A DNA stretch of 64,000 nucleotides from an uncultured Eubacteriales bacterium. Its GTDB lineage: Bacteria > Bacillota > Clostridia > Oscillospirales > Acutalibacteraceae. Made by a program: the position numbers and the translations under genes. The DNA lies in the NCBI GenBank assembly GCA_934630515.1, contig CAKTVV010000010.1, forward strand, positions 1 through 64,000, read 5' to 3'. The notes below the pieces were generated by a model that did not search any database, was not told where the DNA came from, and was given only the letters and a program-made list of their open reading frames with translations. This document shows, in pieces, positions 34,054-43,167 of the stretch; within the stretch, counting starts at the first letter, position 1; every line of letters begins with the position of its first letter.

Positions 34054-35496
34054 ATGAAACTGTATGAACTTCTGAAGGACACCGGCTTGGTTCCCGAGAC
34101 GGTGGATATAGACCGGGAGATCCCCGCCATCACCTGCGATTCCCGGCGGGTGGAAAAGGACTGCCTGTTCGTGTGCATCGACGGCACCCGGGTGGACGGA
34201 CACCAATACGCCAAGGCGGCAGAGGAGGCCGGGGCGGCGGCGGTGGTGGTGCAGCGGGATCTGGGGCTGCGTACCCAGCTGCTGACCGATAACACCCGCC
34301 GCATCTGGGCGCAGATCTGCGCCAACTGGTTCGGTAACCCCGCCACCCATCTGCATATGATCGGGGTCACCGGCACCAACGGTAAGACCACCACCACCAC
34401 GCTGATCAAATCCATGCTGGAGCACGCCGGACACAAGGTGGGTCTGATCGGCACGATCCAGAATATGATCGGCAGCCGGGCGCTGCCGGCGGAACGCACC
34501 ACCCCCGATCCTTTTGACCTGCAGAGTATGCTGGCGCTGATGGTGGTGGAGGGCTGCGACTATTGCGTGATGGAGGTGTCCTCCCATGCGCTGGATCAGG
34601 AGCGGGTGGCCGGCTGCGATTTCGATATCGGTGTATTTACCAATCTAACCCAGGATCATTTGGATTATCACGGCACCATGGAGCGGTATATGGCAGCGAA
34701 AAAACGGCTGTTTTCCCTGTGCCGCACTGGCATCGTCAATCTGGACGATGTGCACGCCCCGGATATGATGGCGGGGGTGCCCTGCCGGCTGGTGACCTAT
34801 TCGGTGGACAGCGACCGGGGGGATTATGTCGCCCGGAATGTGCGCCATGCCGCCACCGGCGTGGATTTCGAGCTGGTGGGCGTGGGACAGATCGGGCGTG
34901 TGCGGATGAAGATTCCGGGACAGTTCTCGGTGTATAATGGGCTGGCTGCTGCCACCACCTGCCTGACGGCGGGGATGGCATTTGACGATGTGGTGGCGGC
35001 GCTGTCCGCCGCCGAGGGGGTCAAGGGCCGTGCCGAGGTGGTGCCGACGGGACGGGATTTCACCGTGGTGATCGATTATGCGCATACACCCGACGGATTG
35101 GAAAATATTTGCCGCACATTGCGGGAATGCTGTCAGGGGCGGCTGGTGACGGTATTTGGCTGCGGCGGCGACCGGGATCGTACCAAGCGCCCGAAAATGG
35201 GCGCTGTGGCGGCATCGCTGTCGGATTATCTGGTGGTGACCTCCGATAATCCCCGCTCGGAGGAGCCGGGGGCGATCATTCAGGATATTCTCGCCGGGCT
35301 GCAGGATACCAAGACACCCTATACGGTAGTGGAAAACCGGGTGGAGGCGATCCACTGGGCGATCGCCCATGCGCAGTCCGGGGATACGATCCTGCTGGCG
35401 GGCAAAGGACACGAGACCTACCAGGTGCTGAAGGATGAAGTGATCCATCTGGACGAGCGGGAGGTCGTAGCGGACGCACTGGCGGCGCTGCAATAA
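34054..35496 (+). CDS. murE: UDP-MurNAc-tripeptide synthetase (meso-DAP adding)
   Basis: A 480-residue Mur ligase adding the third amino acid to UDP-MurNAc-L-Ala-D-Glu. The ATP loop GVTGTNGKTTTTT has Lys111, followed by MEVSSHALDQERV and FTNLTQDHLDYHG. DNPRSEEP at residues 398-405 is the meso-diaminopimelate signature rather than the lysine type, so the wall should be DAP-based. It starts 33 nt after the PBP gene. Unusually, murF does not follow; mraY is next after 85 nt. Confidence 0.96.
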   Translation: MKLYELLKDTGLVPETVDIDREIPAITCDSRRVEKDCLFVCIDGTRVDGHQYAKAAEEAGAAAVVVQRDLGLRTQLLTDNTRRIWAQICANWFGNPATHLHMIGVTGTNGKTTTTTLIKSMLEHAGHKVGLIGTIQNMIGSRALPAERTTPDPFDLQSMLALMVVEGCDYCVMEVSSHALDQERVAGCDFDIGVFTNLTQDHLDYHGTMERYMAAKKRLFSLCRTGIVNLDDVHAPDMMAGVPCRLVTYSVDSDRGDYVARNVRHAATGVDFELVGVGQIGRVRMKIPGQFSVYNGLAAATTCLTAGMAFDDVVAALSAAEGVKGRAEVVPTGRDFTVVIDYAHTPDGLENICRTLRECCQGRLVTVFGCGGDRDRTKRPKMGAVAASLSDYLVVTSDNPRSEEPGAIIQDILAGLQDTKTPYTVVENRVEAIHWAIAHAQSGDTILLAGKGHETYQVLKDEVIHLDEREVVADALAALQ

Positions 35497-35581
35497 GAAA
35501 ATGATCCCAGCCGGAGCGGAGGCTCGCAGACGATGACCGTATGGAGAGAGCGTCTGCCCGGCTGCTGAGGAGGATGACCAT

Positions 35582-36592
35582 ATGACCGTAAAAAACACCA
35601 TTCTGATGGCACTCACCGGATTGCTGTCCTTTCTGATCGCCGCTCTGCTGGGCAAGGTCTGCATCCCGTGGCTGCACAAGCTGCACTTCGGGCAGACCAT
35701 TCTGGACATCGGTCCCAGCTGGCACCACGATAAGCAGGGAACCCCCACCATGGGCGGTATCCTGTTCATCCTGTCCTCGACGGTCACGTTCGGGGTAGGG
35801 CTGCTGGTGGCGACGCTGGTGAACCCCTCGCTGCTGGCGCTGCCCTATGACACGGTACGCCTGATTGCCGGGGCGGTGCTGGCGCTGGGCTGCGGCGCTA
35901 TCGGCTTTCTGGATGACTATATTAAGGTGGTCAAAAAGCGCAACAAGGGACTGACGCCGCTGCAAAAGCTGCTGCTGCAGCTGTTGCTGTCCGCAGCCTA
36001 TGCCATCATTCTGTATACCTACGGCCACGGCAGCTTCCGGATCCCCTTCTTCGGCACGGTCAACTGGGGCGTGTGGTTCATTCCGTTCTGTATGTTTGTG
36101 GTGGTGGCGCTGTCCAACGCCACGAACCTTACCGACGGTGTGGACGGTCTGTGCGGGATGACCGCTTTTGTGGCGGCGCTGGCGCTGCTGCTGCTGGCGG
36201 GGCTGGCAGGGCTGTTTGGCGAGTGCCTGTATGCCGTGGCGCTGGCGGGCGGTCTGGCGGGCTTCCTGCTGTGGAATCTGCACCCGGCGAAGGTCTTTAT
36301 GGGAGACACCGGCTCCCTGTTTATCGGCGGAGCACTGGCGGCGCTGGCGTTTGGCATCGAGCAGCCGTTTCTGCTGGTGCCGGTGGGAATTCTGTACATT
36401 GCCGAGGATCTGTCGGTGATCCTGCAGGTGGGCTATTTCAAGCTCACCCATGGCAAGCGGCTGTTTAAGATGAGCCCGCTCCATCACCACTTTGAATTGT
36501 GCGGGTGGAGCGAGAATAAGATCGTAACGGTCTTTACAGCGGTGACATTGGTGGGCAGCGTGATCGCTGTGCTGTTGGTACTGGTGCGCTGA
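35582..36592 (+). CDS. mraY: Phospho-MurNAc-pentapeptide transferase
   Basis: A 336-residue, ten-helix membrane enzyme making lipid I from UDP-MurNAc-pentapeptide and undecaprenyl phosphate. Conserved segments: HHDKQGTPTMGGILF near residue 50, CGAIGFLDDYIKVVKKRNKGL with the catalytic Asp pair, SNATNLTDGVDGL, FMGDTGSL, and MSPLHHHFELCGW. GAGGAGG precedes the ATG. It lies between murE and ftsW, where murF and murD would usually flank it. Confidence 0.97.
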   Translation: MTVKNTILMALTGLLSFLIAALLGKVCIPWLHKLHFGQTILDIGPSWHHDKQGTPTMGGILFILSSTVTFGVGLLVATLVNPSLLALPYDTVRLIAGAVLALGCGAIGFLDDYIKVVKKRNKGLTPLQKLLLQLLLSAAYAIILYTYGHGSFRIPFFGTVNWGVWFIPFCMFVVVALSNATNLTDGVDGLCGMTAFVAALALLLLAGLAGLFGECLYAVALAGGLAGFLLWNLHPAKVFMGDTGSLFIGGALAALAFGIEQPFLLVPVGILYIAEDLSVILQVGYFKLTHGKRLFKMSPLHHHFELCGWSENKIVTVFTAVTLVGSVIAVLLVLVR

Positions 36593-36629
36593 CGGCTTCC
36601 GCCCACCACCCGGAAAGGAGAGATTCGGC

Positions 36630-37838
36630 ATGGCACAGGGCAACGTGACAGCAATGCCGGCGCCTAAGAAAAAAGCCAAAAAAGAACGCAAGCCGTTCTT
36701 TCATGTGGCGAACGGCCCGGATATGTACTTTTTTGTGCTGCTGATGATCATTTTGGTCATCGGTCTGGCAACGCTGTATTCGGCCAGCCATGTCTATGCC
36801 TTTTACCATCAGGACGGCGACAGCTACTACTATATCCGCAAGCAGGTGGTGTGGGTGGCGCTGGGTCTGGCGGCGATGCTGGCGTTTTCCGTGGTAGACT
36901 ATCATGTGCTGCATAAGGTGGCGTGGCTCCTATGGATCGTCAGTCTGGGGCTGCTGGTGGCGGCCTATCTGATGCCCTCCTCCACCGGTATCCACCGGTG
37001 GATCCGAATTCCCGGGCTGGGGCAATTCCAGCCCTCAGAGGTGGCGAAATTTTCGCTGATCCTGCTGTTTGCCCATCTGATTTCCCTCAACCATAAGCGG
37101 ATGAAGACCTTTACCCGGGGCTTTCTGCCGCTGATGGCGATCCTGGGCATTACCTGCGGGCTGGTAATTATTGAGCCGCACCTGTCCGGCACGCTGCTGC
37201 TGGGGCTGCTGGGCTTCGTGATGATGTATGTGGGCGGTGTAAGCGTCTGGTGGCTGTTGGCGGTGCTGGGCTGCGGTGCAGCGGCGGTGGCGGTGATGGT
37301 GCTGGTGCTGGGCTATGAGCAGGACCGCATCGCCGTGTGGCTGCATCCGCTGGAGTGCTTTGCCAATCAGATCGACTTCCCCGATGGGGTGTCCGGGCGC
37401 AACCATGCCTGGCAAACGGTGCAATCCCTGTATGCCATCGGCTCCGGCGGCCTTTTGGGGCAGGGGCCGGGCAACTCCCGTCAAAAGCATCTGTTTCTGC
37501 CGGAGCCGCAGAATGACTTCATTTTTTCCGTCTACTGCGAGGAGATGGGCTTCGTCGGAGCGGTGGTGCTGGTGGTTCTGTTCGGTCTGCTGGTGTGGCG
37601 GGGCTTCGTGATCGGTATGCGGGCGCCGGATAAGTTCGGCTGTATGCTGGCGATCGGGCTGACGGCGCAGATCGGGCTGCAAATGCTCATCAATGTGGCG
37701 GTGGTGTCCAATCTGATCCCCAATACCGGCATCAGTCTGCCCTTCTTCAGCTATGGCGGCACCTCCATTCTGATGCTGCTGGCGCAGATGGGGGTCGTGC
37801 TGTCCATCTCCCGGCAATCCCATATGGAAAAGACGTAG
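36630..37838 (+). CDS. ftsW: SEDS-family glycan polymerase (FtsW/SpoVE)
   Basis: A 402-residue SEDS protein with about ten membrane helices that polymerises lipid II with its cognate class B PBP. STGIHRWIRIPGLGQFQPSEVAKF, VIIEPHLSGTLLLGLLG, HAWQTVQSLYAIGSGGLLGQGPGNS and NLIPNTGISLPFFSYGGTS are the conserved segments. AAAGGAGAG precedes the ATG. FtsW and sporulation SpoVE are indistinguishable here; the location fits either in Clostridia. Confidence 0.95.
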   Translation: MAQGNVTAMPAPKKKAKKERKPFFHVANGPDMYFFVLLMIILVIGLATLYSASHVYAFYHQDGDSYYYIRKQVVWVALGLAAMLAFSVVDYHVLHKVAWLLWIVSLGLLVAAYLMPSSTGIHRWIRIPGLGQFQPSEVAKFSLILLFAHLISLNHKRMKTFTRGFLPLMAILGITCGLVIIEPHLSGTLLLGLLGFVMMYVGGVSVWWLLAVLGCGAAAVAVMVLVLGYEQDRIAVWLHPLECFANQIDFPDGVSGRNHAWQTVQSLYAIGSGGLLGQGPGNSRQKHLFLPEPQNDFIFSVYCEEMGFVGAVVLVVLFGLLVWRGFVIGMRAPDKFGCMLAIGLTAQIGLQMLINVAVVSNLIPNTGISLPFFSYGGTSILMLLAQMGVVLSISRQSHMEKT

Positions 37839-37846
37839 GCGAATGA

Positions 37847-37868
37847 AAAGCCGCATTGCAGCGGCTTT
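37847..37868 (+). repeat. Small stem-loop between ftsW and murG
   Basis: AAAGCCGC, loop ATTGCA, GCGGCTTT followed by CGAT. The stem is terminator-like but the T-run is short, so at most partial termination. Confidence 0.45.
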
Positions 37869-37913
37869 CGATAGAACGGTTGATTCAATTTCCCAAAGAA
37901 AGGGTCGAGTAGC

Positions 37914-39032
37914 ATGAAGGTCCTGATGACTGGCGGCGGCACCGCCGGACATATCAATCCGGCGCTGGCGATCGCCGATACCATCCGGCAGGCATATCCG
38001 GAGGCAGAGTTTCTGTTTGTGGGCGCCTACGGGCGCATGGAGATGCAGCTGGTACCGCAGGCGGGCTATCCCATTCGGGGACAGCATGTGCGGGGCTTCC
38101 AGCGGCGGCTGTCGCTGAAGAATATCGGGCGCAATGTGCTGGCAGCGGTGGATGTGGTCACCGCCAGCAGCACCGCCGATAAGCTTCTGCGGGAGTTTCA
38201 GCCAGATATTGCCATCGGCACCGGCGGGTATGTATGCGGACCGGTGCTGCGGCGGGCGCTGAAGCGGGGAATTCCCGTGCTGGTGCATGAGTCCAACGCC
38301 TTTCCCGGCGTGACGGTGAAAATGCTGGCAAAGGAGGGCGCTACCGTGCTGCTGTGCAGCGAGGACGCTCGCCAATATCTGCCGGAGGGCTGCCGGGCGA
38401 TCGTGACCGGCAATCCGCTGCGGGGCGGCTTTCAGACGCTGGAGCGGGAGACCGCCCGCCGGGAGCTGCAGCTGGACGAGCGTCCGCTGGTGCTGTCCTT
38501 CGGCGGCAGTCTGGGGGCAAAGCCCATCAACACAGCGATGACGGAGGTGCTGAAAAAGAGCCATGAGAGCGGCGCATTTCAGCATATCCACGGCACCGGG
38601 AAACGGGACTACGGTGATACGGCCGCCGCTCTGGAGGCGGCGGGCGTGCCGCTGCACGGGGACGGCATCTGGGTACGGGAGTACATCGACGATATGCCCC
38701 GCTGCATGGCGGCGGCGGATCTGGTGGTGTGCCGCTGCGGGGCGATGACCCTCAGCGAGTTGCCCGCCGTGGGAAAGCCGGCTATTCTCATTCCTTCTCC
38801 CTATGTGGCGGAGAATCATCAATACCACAACGCCATGGCGCTGGTGCGCCGGGGCGCTGCGGAATGCATCGAGGAAAAGGATCTGACCGGCGATAAGCTC
38901 TGGGAGACGATCCGCCGTCTCGCTGCCGACCCTGCCCGACTGGCGGAGATGGCGGAGAATATGCGCCGGGCGGCGATCCTGGACGCCGGCGAACGCATCT
39001 TGGCGGTGGTACAGGAGACGCTGCAGCGCTGA
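37914..39032 (+). CDS. murG: UDP-GlcNAc:lipid I GlcNAc transferase
   Basis: A 372-residue GT28 enzyme converting lipid I to lipid II at the inner membrane face. The N-terminal MTGGGTAGHINPALAIAD, GTGGYVCGP, HESNAFPGVTVKMLA, SFGGSLGAKPIN and CRCGAMTLSELPAVGKPAILIPSP are all present; the usual length is about 360. It begins 75 nt after ftsW with AAAGGGTCGAG upstream. Confidence 0.96.
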   Translation: MKVLMTGGGTAGHINPALAIADTIRQAYPEAEFLFVGAYGRMEMQLVPQAGYPIRGQHVRGFQRRLSLKNIGRNVLAAVDVVTASSTADKLLREFQPDIAIGTGGYVCGPVLRRALKRGIPVLVHESNAFPGVTVKMLAKEGATVLLCSEDARQYLPEGCRAIVTGNPLRGGFQTLERETARRELQLDERPLVLSFGGSLGAKPINTAMTEVLKKSHESGAFQHIHGTGKRDYGDTAAALEAAGVPLHGDGIWVREYIDDMPRCMAAADLVVCRCGAMTLSELPAVGKPAILIPSPYVAENHQYHNAMALVRRGAAECIEEKDLTGDKLWETIRRLAADPARLAEMAENMRRAAILDAGERILAVVQETLQR

Positions 39033-39098
39033 TCTTCCCCGGCATTAACCGGACATTCTCCCTCTGCATACACTGAGCGTGCAGAGAGGAGGATGGGG

Positions 39099-40358
39099 AT
39101 GGATACATTACGGATACAGGGCGGTACGCCTCTGCGGGGGACGGTGACCGTTCACGGCGCTAAAAACAGCGCCCTGCCCCTGCTGGCGGCGACGCTGCTG
39201 TGCCACGGCACGGCGACTTTGGAGCATTGCCCCTGCCTGTCGGATGTGGGGGTGGCTTTGGAGATACTGCGGCATTTGGGGTGCCGGGCGGAGCGGCGGA
39301 TACATACGGTGACGGTGGACGCAGCGGCGCTCACCCGGGCGGAGATCCCCGACCGCCTGATGCGGCAGATGCGTTCCTCTATTGTGTTTCTGGGAGCCAT
39401 TCTTTCCCGCTGCGGCGAGGCGGAGCTGACCTACCCCGGGGGCTGCGAGCTGGGCCCCCGCCCCATCGATCTGCATCTGGCGGCGCTGCGCCGTCTGGGG
39501 GCGGAGATACGGGAGGAGCACGGCTATATCCGTTGTCTGGCGCCGGGCGGGCTGCAGGGGGCGGAGATCACGCTGGCGTTTCCCAGTGTGGGGGCGACGG
39601 AAAATGTGCTGCTGGCGGCGTGTACCGCCCGGGGGCAGACCGTGCTGCACCATGCGGCACAGGAGCCGGAGATCGATGACCTGTGCGGGTTTCTCAACGC
39701 CTGCGGCGCCCGTATCCATGCGCCCTCTCCCGGGGTGCTGCAGATCGAGGGGGTAGAATCGCTTCACGGAGCGGTATATCCGGTGATGCCCGACCGCATC
39801 GAGGCGGCGACCTATTTGGCGGCGGCGGCCGCTACAGGGGGTGACGTTACCCTGCGGCGGTGCTGTCCGGCGCATATCGCCCCGGTGCTGGCGCTGTTGG
39901 AGGAGGGGGGCTGCACCCTGACGGCGGACGGCGACACGCTCCGCTTAATCGCTCCTGCCCGTCTGGGGGAGCTGGGAACGGTGCGTACCATGCCCTATCC
40001 CGGATTTCCCACCGATGCCGGAGCGCCTCTGTTGGCGGCAGCCTGCGTGGCGGCGGGTACCAGCGTGTTTGTGGAGAGCATTTTTGAGAATCGGTATAAA
40101 TATGTGGACGAACTGACCCGCATGGGCGCCCGTATCCGGGTAGACGGACGGGTGGCAGTGGTAGAGGGGGGTCCCCGCCTGCAAGGGGCGGCGGTGGAAT
40201 GCACCGATCTGCGGGGCGGAGCGGCGCTGGTAATTGCCGGGCTGGCGGCAGCCGGAGAGACGGTCGTCACCGGTCTGCAGCATCTGGACCGGGGATATGA
40301 GGACCCGGAGGGGATGCTGACGGCGCTGGGGGCGGTGGTGCAGCGCCGTCCGGAATAG
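39099..40358 (+). CDS. murA: UDP-N-acetylglucosamine 1-carboxyvinyltransferase
   Basis: A 419-residue EPSP-synthase-fold enzyme transferring enolpyruvate from PEP to UDP-GlcNAc, the first committed step of peptidoglycan synthesis and the fosfomycin target. HGAKNSALPLLAA holds the catalytic Lys; PGGCELGPRPIDLHL holds the PEP-reactive Cys116, so the fosfomycin-reactive residue is present. Two ATGs are close: AGAGGAGG touches the first (39093) but is 6 nt from the second (39099), which I choose. An inverted repeat CTCTGCA/TGCAGAG lies just upstream of the ribosome-binding site. Confidence 0.95.
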   Translation: MDTLRIQGGTPLRGTVTVHGAKNSALPLLAATLLCHGTATLEHCPCLSDVGVALEILRHLGCRAERRIHTVTVDAAALTRAEIPDRLMRQMRSSIVFLGAILSRCGEAELTYPGGCELGPRPIDLHLAALRRLGAEIREEHGYIRCLAPGGLQGAEITLAFPSVGATENVLLAACTARGQTVLHHAAQEPEIDDLCGFLNACGARIHAPSPGVLQIEGVESLHGAVYPVMPDRIEAATYLAAAAATGGDVTLRRCCPAHIAPVLALLEEGGCTLTADGDTLRLIAPARLGELGTVRTMPYPGFPTDAGAPLLAAACVAAGTSVFVESIFENRYKYVDELTRMGARIRVDGRVAVVEGGPRLQGAAVECTDLRGGAALVIAGLAAAGETVVTGLQHLDRGYEDPEGMLTALGAVVQRRPE

Positions 40359-40386
40359 AAAGAAAAGCACACGGAGGAACAACGCT

Positions 40387-41427
40387 ATGCGGTCTCAGGG
40401 CAAAAAACGACAAGCGCAAAAAGCCATCCCTGCCCGAACGGCGGCGCAGCGGGCGGCAGATGGCGGTGCGTCCATGCGTTCCTCCGAGTCTCCGGAGGCT
40501 GCCGCTCGCCGGCAGAGCCGGAAGCGCCGCCGCCGGCGGAAAAAGCTGCTGGGGATCGCTATCCTGACGGCGGGCTTCTTTCTGCTGGTGCTGGTGATCG
40601 CTCTGGTGGTGCTGCATATCACCGGTACGGTGGCGAAAAATAACGGCTCGCAGTTGTCCTTTCTGGCGGTGCAACAGATCGAGGTGGAGGGGGAGACCCG
40701 CTATTCCGCCGACGATATTGCCCGTGCCAGCGGTATCTATGTGGGCGAAAGTCTGCTGGTGGTGAACAAGGTGCAGGCGCACGATGCGATCCTGCGGCAG
40801 TTCCCCTATCTGGAACGGGTGGAGGTGAGCAATTCCTCCTTTTCCACCATTCATATCCGGGTGGAGGAGACCACGGTGCTGGGGGCTGTGCAGACGGCGG
40901 ACGGCTACGCCATGCTGGGGCAGAACAACCACCGGCTGGAAAATCTGCCGGAGGAGCAGCTGCCGGAGGGAACGGTGCGGATCTACGGCGCTGCAGTAGT
41001 GGATACACAGATCGGCGGCGAGCTGCTGGAGGAGCGCAGTCTGCGTATCGTGCGCACGCTGCTGACGGCGGCACAGCAGAATGGGGTGGATGCCCTCACC
41101 GCCGTGGATCTGACGGAAAAGACCAACATTCAGGCGGTGTGGCGCAGCCAGATCCTGCTGGTTCTGGGGAACGAATCCAATCTGGAGGAGGAAATGCGGG
41201 CGTTTCAGCTGCTGCTGCCTACGCTGCTGAAAAACAATGGCGAGCGGGCGATGGGACAACTGGATATGTCCTCCTATTCCGACGATGACAGCGAGAATAA
41301 CAAGGCGGTGTTCAGTCCGCTGGAAAAGCTGCCGGTCTTGGGACAGACGGCGGAGCCGGAGGGCGATACCGATACTGCCGCCGGGGCGGACAGCGCCCCG
41401 GACGACACGTCCGCAGCGGCGGAATAG
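40387..41427 (+). CDS. divIB: DivIB/FtsQ-type cell division protein
   Basis: A 346-residue bitopic protein. A very basic cytoplasmic tail (Arg/Lys cluster at about 41-53) precedes one membrane helix (about 54-78) and a POTRA domain (AVQQIEVEGETRYSADDIARASGI, about 92-160), then the DivIB beta domain. The C-terminal 30 residues are acidic, Ala/Asp/Thr-rich and probably disordered. It is last in the cluster, 28 nt after murA, and is followed by an intrinsic terminator; ftsA and ftsZ do not follow. Confidence 0.92.
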   Translation: MRSQGKKRQAQKAIPARTAAQRAADGGASMRSSESPEAAARRQSRKRRRRRKKLLGIAILTAGFFLLVLVIALVVLHITGTVAKNNGSQLSFLAVQQIEVEGETRYSADDIARASGIYVGESLLVVNKVQAHDAILRQFPYLERVEVSNSSFSTIHIRVEETTVLGAVQTADGYAMLGQNNHRLENLPEEQLPEGTVRIYGAAVVDTQIGGELLEERSLRIVRTLLTAAQQNGVDALTAVDLTEKTNIQAVWRSQILLVLGNESNLEEEMRAFQLLLPTLLKNNGERAMGQLDMSSYSDDDSENNKAVFSPLEKLPVLGQTAEPEGDTDTAAGADSAPDDTSAAAE

Positions 41428-41445
41428 CCGCTGCTGCCGAGCATA

Positions 41446-41486
41446 GAAAAAAGGACCGCTCTGTCCGAAACAGAGCGGTCCTTTTC
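41446..41486. terminator. Intrinsic terminator between converging genes
   Basis: AAAAGGACCGCTCTG and CAGAGCGGTCCTTTT, flanked by A- and T-runs, serving divIB and the ECF component in both directions. Confidence 0.93.
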
Positions 41487-41496
41487 TGTGAAACGG

Positions 41497-42108
41497 TTAT
41501 TTCAGCACCTTGATCAAGGCGGTGCTGACAGCGGTACCCACCGTCAGATTGAGCACGATCTCCACGATGGCGTTGACCCCGGCGAAGCCGATCAGCACCG
41601 CTACAAAGGTGTTTACCGAGCCGCCCAGCAGCGCCGTCACCTGCGGGTCCGATGCCAGCTCCTTACCGAAGAGCCACCACAGCGAGCTGAGGAACAGCAG
41701 CGTATTCACCCCGGCGGTCAGCCCACAGCTGAGAGCGGAGGCCAGCGCCGTCGGACAGTGCCGCCGCCGCAGCTGAGCAGCCAGCAGGGCGGGCAGATAG
41801 CCCGCCATCATCCGGGGGACGATACAGACCACTGCCATCGCCCAGGGATGAATGCCCAGCAGCACGGTGCCCAGCGCATCCATACCGAAGCAGGTGAAAA
41901 AGCTGGTCAGTCCGAATACGGTGCCGAGGATCAGCCCGGCGGTGGGGCCCAGCACGGCGCCGCCGATGGCGACGGGCAGAGCCAACAGGGTCAGCTTCAG
42001 CGGCCCCAACGGAATGTAGCCGATGCCGGTAAGGGTCATCAGCACGATGAGAGCCGCCAGCACGGCCATGCAGCACAGGCGCACAGTGGAAGAACGAACG
42101 GTTGACAT
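41497..42108 (-). CDS. ECF transporter S component, probably for pantothenate
   Basis: A 203-residue, six-helix membrane protein of the ECF substrate-binding family. IPLGPLKLTLLALPVAIGGAVLGP and GTVFGLTSFFTCFGMD are typical S-component segments. The ATG at 42108 has AGGAGGTAA 8 nt upstream. It lies 208 nt downstream of coaX in the same direction, which points to pantothenate (PanT) rather than another vitamin; that is inference from context. It needs an EcfAA'T module encoded elsewhere. I see no riboswitch in the coaX-panT gap. Confidence 0.85.
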   Translation of the reverse strand: MSTVRSSTVRLCCMAVLAALIVLMTLTGIGYIPLGPLKLTLLALPVAIGGAVLGPTAGLILGTVFGLTSFFTCFGMDALGTVLLGIHPWAMAVVCIVPRMMAGYLPALLAAQLRRRHCPTALASALSCGLTAGVNTLLFLSSLWWLFGKELASDPQVTALLGGSVNTFVAVLIGFAGVNAIVEIVLNLTVGTAVSTALIKVLK

Positions 42109-42316
42109 AAAAATTACCTCCTGCTGTCGCTCCTGCTCCGGAGGGCTGTGCCGCTCCGGAACGGCTCTCCGGCGGAGATGCCTTTCCGAAAGGGACGCCT
42201 CTTTTGCGAGGATGCGGCGCATATTTTTATCCGGCAAGCCGCTGCCGGTAGGGAACAGCTTTTGTCGGCGGCACTGCAGCGCCCTTACGGCTGCTGCGCC
42301 CGCTGACGGGGGATCG

Positions 42317-43081
42317 TTATCGGTTCTTTTCGTAGATCAGGCGCAGCCCCTCCAGCAGCAGCTCGTCCACATAGGTGAGCGGGGTGCTGCACTGGGCGGC
42401 GATCTGCCGTCCCAGCCCGCCGGTGACCACTACCGGTGCCTCATAGCCCAGCTCCGCCATAATGCGGCGGTTCATGCCGTCCAGCATGGCAGCGTTGCCG
42501 TAGACGGCGCCGGATTGCAGGCAGGTGATGGTGTTGGTGCCGACCACATGGGCAGGGGCATCCACACTGATGCTGGGGAGCAGGGAGGCGCTTTCGGTGA
42601 GAGAATTCAGGGCGGTCATGACCCCCGGCATAATGGCGCCGCCCCGATAGGCACCCTCCCGGTCAATGACCGAGACCGTGGTGGCGGTCCCCAGATCCCA
42701 TACGATGCAGGGAGCGCCCACCCGTGCCACCGCCGCCGCTGCGCCGACCAGCAGATCGGCGCCCAGCTGGGCGGGGTTGTCGATGCGGATGTTGATGCCG
42801 GTTTTGGTGCCGGGACCCACCAGCAGAGGGGTCACCCCCGTGACCTTTTCCACCGCCCCGATGATGGCGTGGTTGAGCGGCGGCACCACCGAGGACAGAA
42901 TGGCTCCGTCAATGGCGGCAGCCTCTACCCGGTACAGACGTAGTATATCCATCAGCTCCACCGCATATTGATCCACCAGCTTTTTCCGGTCGGTCGCCAT
43001 GCGGGATTGCAGCAGCAGGGTGTCCTGCTGATAGATCCCCAGGGTGATATTGGTGTTGCCCATATCCAGAGCCAGCAGCAT
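42317..43081 (-). CDS. coaX: Type III pantothenate kinase
   Basis: A 254-residue ASKHA-fold kinase phosphorylating pantothenate, the first step of coenzyme A synthesis. LLALDMGNTNITLGIYQ (residues 2-18, phosphate loop with catalytic Asp), GADLLVGAAAAVAR, VWDLGTATTVSVID and VVTGGLGRQIAAQ are present. AGGAG lies 9 nt before the ATG. The ECF S component follows, forming a pantothenate uptake and activation pair. Confidence 0.96.
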   Translation of the reverse strand: MLLALDMGNTNITLGIYQQDTLLLQSRMATDRKKLVDQYAVELMDILRLYRVEAAAIDGAILSSVVPPLNHAIIGAVEKVTGVTPLLVGPGTKTGINIRIDNPAQLGADLLVGAAAAVARVGAPCIVWDLGTATTVSVIDREGAYRGGAIMPGVMTALNSLTESASLLPSISVDAPAHVVGTNTITCLQSGAVYGNAAMLDGMNRRIMAELGYEAPVVVTGGLGRQIAAQCSTPLTYVDELLLEGLRLIYEKNR

Positions 43082-43114
43082 AGGGCTTTTCTCCTCTCGG
43101 TCAAATCAGAAATC

Positions 43115-43148
43115 AAGGGGCGCTGTTCCTGACGGAGCAGCGTCCCTC
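43115..43148 (-). terminator. Intrinsic terminator of the aldolase gene
   Basis: On the minus strand GGGACGCTGCTCC and GGAACAGCGCCCC form a stem with one mismatch, followed by TTGATTTCTGATTT. Confidence 0.75.
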
Positions 43149-43167
43149 GAAAAGCTACGCCATGTAC

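Noticed and set aside
35497..35581. Remnant of murF between murE and mraY
   Set aside because: The 85-bp gap is too short and contains no Mur ligase motif.
42109..42316. Possible vitamin riboswitch between coaX and the ECF gene
   Set aside because: Hairpins are present but I cannot match the conserved cores of TPP, FMN, cobalamin or THF riboswitches.
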